NCBI GenBank assembly: GCA_003339415.1
Contig: PDHQ01000003.1
Span: forward strand, 310,001-374,000
Origin: Ophiocordyceps camponoti-saundersi (nom. inval.)
Lineage: Eukaryota; Ascomycota; Sordariomycetes; Hypocreales; Ophiocordycipitaceae
Length of the DNA: 64,000 nucleotides
Reading direction: 5' to 3'
The notes under the pieces were generated by a model. The model ran no database searches, had not been told where the DNA came from, and saw only the letters and a list, made by a program, of their open reading frames with translations. Of this stretch, positions 59,382-64,000 are shown in pieces; the stretch's first letter is position 1; each line of letters opens with the position of its first letter. A program made the position numbers and the translations under genes.

Positions 59382-62063
59382 TCATCGAGCGTACGGGTGA
59401 AAGCCGCGGTTCCCTCCCCGTCCGCCGCCCCGATAGTTGGCTCCCGGTCGTCCGGCATTCTTGGGCCCCGTCGGCGCGTTAGCCGGAGGCGCGTTCTGCG
59501 GATCGGGAGTGCCCTGGCCACGCCGGAAGCCGACGCCCGGCTGAGGAACGTCGTCATACATGCCCTCCCAAGACGTCGGTCCTCCGCCGTATGCACCTCC
59601 CCCTCCGCCACCGCCGCCGCCTCCACCCCGTCCGCTGCGCCGCCCGCCGCCGCCCGGTCCCGACGGGGGCTGCTGCTGGAAAGCTCCAAAGTCGACGCCC
59701 GGATGATGCTGTTGCTGTTGCTGGTGCTGTTGCATCTGCTGCTGTTGCATCTGCTGCTGCATCTGCTGCATCATCTGCGGGTTCATGTTGGCCATGGGGT
59801 TCCCTCCGCCTCGGCCCATCATCTGCTGCATCTGCTGCATCTGCATCATCTGCTGCCACATGGCCGGGTTCATGTGCATGCCGCGGTTCATGGCCATCTG
59901 ACTCTGCATCATGGAAAAGTACTGCTGCATCCGCTGGAAATACTGCGCCATCACCTGCGGCGTCATTCCGTTGTTGCCCATCTGCTGGCCCTGCCCCGAC
60001 TGATCGTCGCCCTTGCGGAACTTGTGCCGTTTCGACGAGTCATCTTCTTCCCGGAGATTGCCTCGCGGCTGCGCCTTCTTCACCTCCACCGGTTTACCGT
60101 GGATCTCGAGAGGGACGTTGATGCATGCCTCGACGCCCGCCTCGCTTTCAAACGTGACGAAACCGAAGCCTCGCGGCCGACCAGTGTCTTTATCCATCAT
60201 AAGAGTCGCGTCCACTACCCGTCCGAATTGCGCAAAGTAGTCCTTGAACTCCTGATCCGTCGTTTCCTGGCTGACGCCGCCCACGAAGATTTTGCTCGTC
60301 TTCTCCTGCTCATCCCGAGGAATGGCACGCTTGGGGTCGATCTGCCACGGCTTGTCAGCACTCCTTGCTAGATTGCTTCACTACTTCCCTCCTCTGAACC
60401 ACTTACAATCTTGCCGTCCAAAAAGTGTTCCTTGACCATGACAATGTTGACCGTCTTGGCGTCTTTGAAGGTCAGGAAACCGAAGCCACGAGATCGGCCC
60501 GTGCCGCTGTCTCGCATCACCGTACATTCTACCACCTCGCCAAACTGCGAAAAGTACTCTCGGAGGGAGTCTGGAAAACGGTCAGCATCATGGGCAGCGG
60601 TCGAGGGGGGCGTAACCCCTTGTTAATGCCTACCGTCTGTCGTCTCCCAATTAAGTCCCCCTATAAACATTTTACTACGAAGAGTCAGCAAATCATACCT
60701 AGAGTCGTCGGAGCGGGCAAGTCAAGTGGATGGGGCTAAATGGCTGGTTACGCGCGCTCAACCGGCTCATCACTCGATGACTCGGCCGCGCCCAACATTC
60801 TTCAACCCCACGAAGCTTGCTCTTGAAGCTCTCTCTCAGGTTATGCCTATGAGGCAGACATATGTCTTTCTTTTCAAGGAGAAAAGAAAAAAGACATAGA
60901 AAGGCAAGCCTGGGTCATGAGGTCGGGTCGAATCGAGGCTCCAGCACTGGTTGCCTCCCACAACAAGACACAGCGAGGGCAGTAGCCGAGATTTGTCGGC
61001 GTATTTCTCTGTCCTTGTCTTTCGCTTCTTTCTTCGGCGTCTGGCTATCGTCTGGACTGCTCTGACTGACTCTCAAGCTAGGTACGAAGTAAAGACTTGA
61101 GCGCTAGCCGCTGTAAACCAGGCTGCTACAGCTTTCTGAGCATCGGATGCCTCGAGGGTCCCCGCAGTCGGAGGCTATCAAAAGACTGAAGCGTCCATCT
61201 CCCGTGGTAACCAGGTTGGTAGGTAGGCTTTGACTCGATATAGCCACAGGATGAATGCCCAGTCTTCTGATATGATTGCTTCCTCTCCGTCACCGGGCCT
61301 CTCTCAAGCTCGGCAACGGGGGTTGCCATGGTCTGCCGACGATTTTCATTTTTCATGGCCCGAGGCGAACATACGTTCTCCACCTGGATATTGCCGACAT
61401 CCCTGGCGTTGTTCTTTCTTCTCTCGATCATGCCAAGCCTCCTGCACCAGACGAACCTCACCGTTCTCCTCCCCGGAGCCATCCTCGTGGGGAAAAAAAG
61501 GCAAGGGAAACAGCCACCAAAGCCATGACACCGCGGAGCAGTCTCGGACGTTGGGTAGAGGGTGGCATGCACGCGAGGCTGCACGCGTGCGCCAGAAGGG
61601 TGGAGAAAAGGGATGGATGGTGCTAAGCAAAGGGGGCGGAGCCAGACTTACCCATCTTCTTTGGCGCTCGCCCTGTGCACCGTACCGTACGGCGGGGTCG
61701 TCGGCGCGTCGTTGTGTTGCACCGCAGGCGCGGCGCCGTTGCTTCCACCGCCGAGGTTGAAGTCGACATCGTCGTCGTCATCTTCGTCTCCGTCGCCATC
61801 GGCTTCAGCCGCGTCGAGGTTACCTTGCTCTTCCTCGGCGATGCGCGACGGTTCCTCGACCATGGCGTTTGCGTCGTCTATTTTGGGCTCCTGGTCGTCG
61901 GTGTGCTGCGCAGCGACCCCCGGTCCTGGGGCAGACCTGGAAGCCTCATTGTCGTCGTACCTGCGGGGCATCAGGTCAGCAGCAGAATAGGATGCCACCG
62001 AGGCCCGGGCGATACATACAGGTCAGCGAAGAGATCCTCTTCGAAATTCTCGGGCTCTGTCAT
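59382..62063 (-). CDS. HRP1: Hrp1/Nab4-type hnRNP with two RRMs
   Basis: Five exons (62020-62063, 61652-61960, 60634-60674, 60407-60570, 59382-60341, complement) encode 505 residues. An acidic N-terminus (MTEPENFEEDLFADLYDD, then poly-Asp and VDFNLGGG) leads to YGTVHRASAKEDG and RRM1: KMFIGGLNWETTD with RNP2, then RGFGFLTF with RNP1. A linker, DGKIIDPKRAIPRDEQEKTSK, precedes RRM2 (IFVGGVSQETTDQEF, RGFGFVTF). The C-terminus is Gln/Met-rich (QQM repeats), then Gly/Arg-rich (RGG). Yeast Hrp1 binds UA repeats in pre-mRNA for cleavage and polyadenylation and shuttles with mRNA. The intron between exons 2 and 3 is 977 bp, far longer than any other here. The 41-nt exon 3 encodes the start of RRM1. 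Confidence 0.88.
60675..61651 (-). other. 977-bp intron in HRP1
   Basis: The donor gtaagt (complement, at 61651) follows KEDG and the acceptor cttcgtag (complement, at 60675) precedes KMFIGGLNWE, so RRM1 is continuous across it. The intron contains several short open frames, but none with recognisable protein features. Confidence 0.7.
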
Positions 62064-63014
62064 GATTTTGTCGAGAAGAGCGTTGTTGCGCCTTGAGAGA
62101 TGCAAAGGCGACGGAGGCAGGGATTTCACCCGCGCGGAGAGAAAAGGAAAGGGATGGGAAGTGGATCAGCCAAACACAAGAAATGCGAGGAGATGAAGCT
62201 GCTAAGGAGTGAAGATGATGTTGGTAGCGGTGCAGAGGAGAAAACTCAGCTCCGGGTGGCAGATGGAGGTTTGTGCTGGAGGCAGAGGTTCGAAGTTGGA
62301 GCTTTTCCCTTACGCGGTTGGGGAAAATCCCAGGCGGCTGAGTCAGCACAACCACTGATCAGGTCTCCCGTGCCCGACTGGACTCAGTGACTGGACTTGA
62401 TGGTACAGTGCAGGAGTTCAGTGCAGAGAGCGTCGGGTGCCTCAAGTTGAACATTGGTGTGTACAGATATGTATAGTAGGTGTGTGTTTACGGAGAGTGC
62501 CTGTCGAAATGCCCGAGCTTGAGGATGTGGTATGACGGCACTATCCGTAGTAATAATGCCTTAGTACCAAGCAGTCATCGAGAAAAACAAAGTAGCTGCG
62601 TGGTCTGTAATAGGTTGATCCATCCGTCTTCTTGACGAGTGCCTGACTCGAAAGATGCGAGGTACCCGCAGAGCGCGGCCGTGGTACTTTACGCCTCGCC
62701 CTCAGGTACCTCTCCGGCAAAGGCTAGCCAGCTTAGCCCTCCAGGCTTAATCCACTATAACCGCCCCGCGCCAGCGCCCAATGCGGCGGAAAGCCCAAGG
62801 TACAGCCACGCCGCCACTGTACCACCTGGCGAGTGTGCGAGGTACCCACGCCAGCCGACGTCAGTACACGAGATCTACCGTTATTACACACCACTTTGTC
62901 ACAGGCCCGCGAGGGAGACCGTCTCTCCCTCTATCCCTCTCTCCCTCTCTCTCCCTCCCTCTCTCTCTCTTGAGACCTAGACTCCTCCGCAGCATGACAG
63001 ATCCGACGTGAAAA
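62064..63014. promoter_or_regulatory. Divergent promoter region of HRP1 and the right-edge gene
   Basis: This 0.95-kb divergent region contains a CT-rich run of CCCTCTCT repeats (about 62930-62972) just before the right-edge gene. No coding sequence is visible. Confidence 0.45.
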
Positions 63015-64000
63015 ATGTGGTCATCATCGGGCTCTGGCAAGAAGCCGGCCCAGTCGGTGAGTGCCGAAGCAGCTTTCACGTCGCTGTGACTGACCTCTGG
63101 AGCTGCCGCAGGAGATGATCCAGGTCGGTATGTCGGATGCCTCCTCCTCCTCTTCCTCCTCCTCCTCCTCATCTTCTTCGTCTTCTTCGTCTCTTTAAAG
63201 CTATGGCTGATCGCGCTTGCAGACCGATCCGAGTATGTTCACATGTCCCTTCTACGTAGAATCGATCGCATGCTGACAAGTCATGGCGTTCAAGCTCTTC
63301 CTCGCCCTTCTGGAGGCCGCCGGCCCGCGACAACAGCAACACGGCGAGGCGAGGCGCATCGACCTCCTCATCCCGCGAATCCAACATCGTCGTCGGCGCC
63401 GCCTACTCTCATGCCGATATGCTCAAGTTCGACTCCTTGTACGTCATCCCGCAATGCCTTCCTCTCCACCTTTTACCAAATACGCATCAGAAACGTGTCC
63501 GGCCCTTCACGCCCCAAGACGCCACCTTCATCGTCAGCTGCGACCAAGGTTCGCGTACATGAAGCTTCACCTCCACCACGAAACTCGGGAACCAGCAGCT
63601 CACCGCCCTTCAAGAGCTACATCAACTTCTTGTCCAACACCAACGACGACTGGAAAACAGATGAAGACGACATGCTGGGCTACGAGGACGATGACGGTGA
63701 CGACTTTGGTCTACCAAGCATCTCCAACATGAAGCGGAGATCGAGGAAGATGGCAACGCAAGCCAAGTCGGACGGCGGAACTCTCTCTCCCGCCACTTTC
63801 GGCCGGATGATCAGACGTCACTCCAACAGCGCCGACATCGCTGTCGAGCGTCCGATGCCTTCGTATCCCATTCCTAAGAAGAGCGAGGGAAAGATTCTTC
63901 GGCCGCAATACAAGGAGATTCTACGAGGTCTGCATCGACTAATTCTGTCCTGATAAGCCTGCTAACTGTTCTGTCCAAGATCCCGCCAACGCCCTGCACC
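63015..64000 (+). CDS. Partial gene cut by right edge, possible TBC/Rab-GAP-type protein
   Basis: The most reliable exon lies at about 63532-63927. It encodes NVSGPSRPKTPPSS, then FKSYINFLSNTNDDWKTDEDD, an acidic stretch, KRRSRK, and EGKILRPQYKEILR. A donor at 63928 joins to ATCCCGCC at 63980 (52-bp intron, gtctgc...gtccaag) and continues DPANALH to the edge. A likely start is ATG at 63015 (MWSSSGSGKKPAQS), followed by a gtgagt donor. One or two short exons between 63056 and 63532 are unresolved; the frame with SSSSPFWRPPARDNSN and a 53-bp intron near 63439 looks more protein-like than the unspliced frame. The end resembles segments preceding TBC domains of Gyp1-like Rab GTPase-activating proteins, but that identity is a guess. 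The gene is incomplete at 64000. Confidence 0.5.

Overview
The window is nuclear DNA of a filamentous ascomycete, most likely a Sordariomycete of the order Hypocreales. The evidence is many short GT-AG introns (about 53-195 bp), orthologues of typical fungal housekeeping genes, long homopolymer and TACC/GGTA-rich intergenic tracts, and a secreted heat-labile-enterotoxin-A-like protein of the kind known to be expanded in insect-associated Hypocreales. Genus and species cannot be set from this sequence alone. I resolved exons by reading splice sites and reading frames by eye. Every multi-exon model quoted sums to a multiple of three, but none was tested against transcripts.

Layout, left to right: arrestin/PPxY trafficking adaptor (+, 1.2-2.8 kb); secreted DUF1254/DUF1214 protein (-, 3.1-5.0 kb); secreted ADP-ribosyltransferase of the enterotoxin-A type (+, 6.7-8.3 kb); alpha/beta-hydrolase lipase (+, 8.6-9.7 kb); a very small membrane protein (-, 10.0-10.3 kb); molybdate transporter MOT1 (+, 13.0-14.5 kb); FHA-forkhead transcription factor (+, 15.2-18.7 kb); Boi-type SH3-SAM-PH polarity protein (-, 20.2-23.3 kb). 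Next is a less GC-rich, gene-sparse block with an RBR-type E3 ligase, a small kinase-like protein and an F-box protein (all -, 25.1-30.1 kb). Then come an SP-RING SUMO-ligase-like protein (+, 33.1-36.9 kb); a HAD hydrolase (-) divergent from ribosomal protein L5 (+, 38.5-39.7 kb); an Mhp1-like leucine-rich-repeat protein (+, 41.0-44.8 kb); phosphatidylserine decarboxylase 2 (-, 45.4-48.9 kb) divergent from choline-phosphate cytidylyltransferase (+, 50.0-51.6 kb); a C2H2/fungal-trans transcription factor (+, 54.5-57.8 kb); an Hrp1-type two-RRM protein (-, 59.4-62.1 kb); and the start of a gene cut by the right edge (+, 63.0 kb onward).

Most genes are independent housekeeping or regulatory loci. 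One functional pairing stands out: the PSD2 and PCT1 genes, which feed the two routes to phosphatidylcholine, share a 1.1-kb intergenic region. The ubiquitin/SUMO theme (RBR, F-box, SP-RING, and a PPxY arrestin that would recruit a HECT ligase) is notable but spread over 35 kb. The most unusual items are the Q-x-E active-site motif in the enterotoxin-A-like protein, a duplicated helical module at the C-terminus of the forkhead protein, a probable GC-AG intron in PCT1, a 977-bp intron inside the HRP1 gene, and a 13-bp minisatellite just upstream of PCT1. I found no clear multi-gene defence, CRISPR or mobile system. I saw no rRNA, and no tRNA that I could support by eye.
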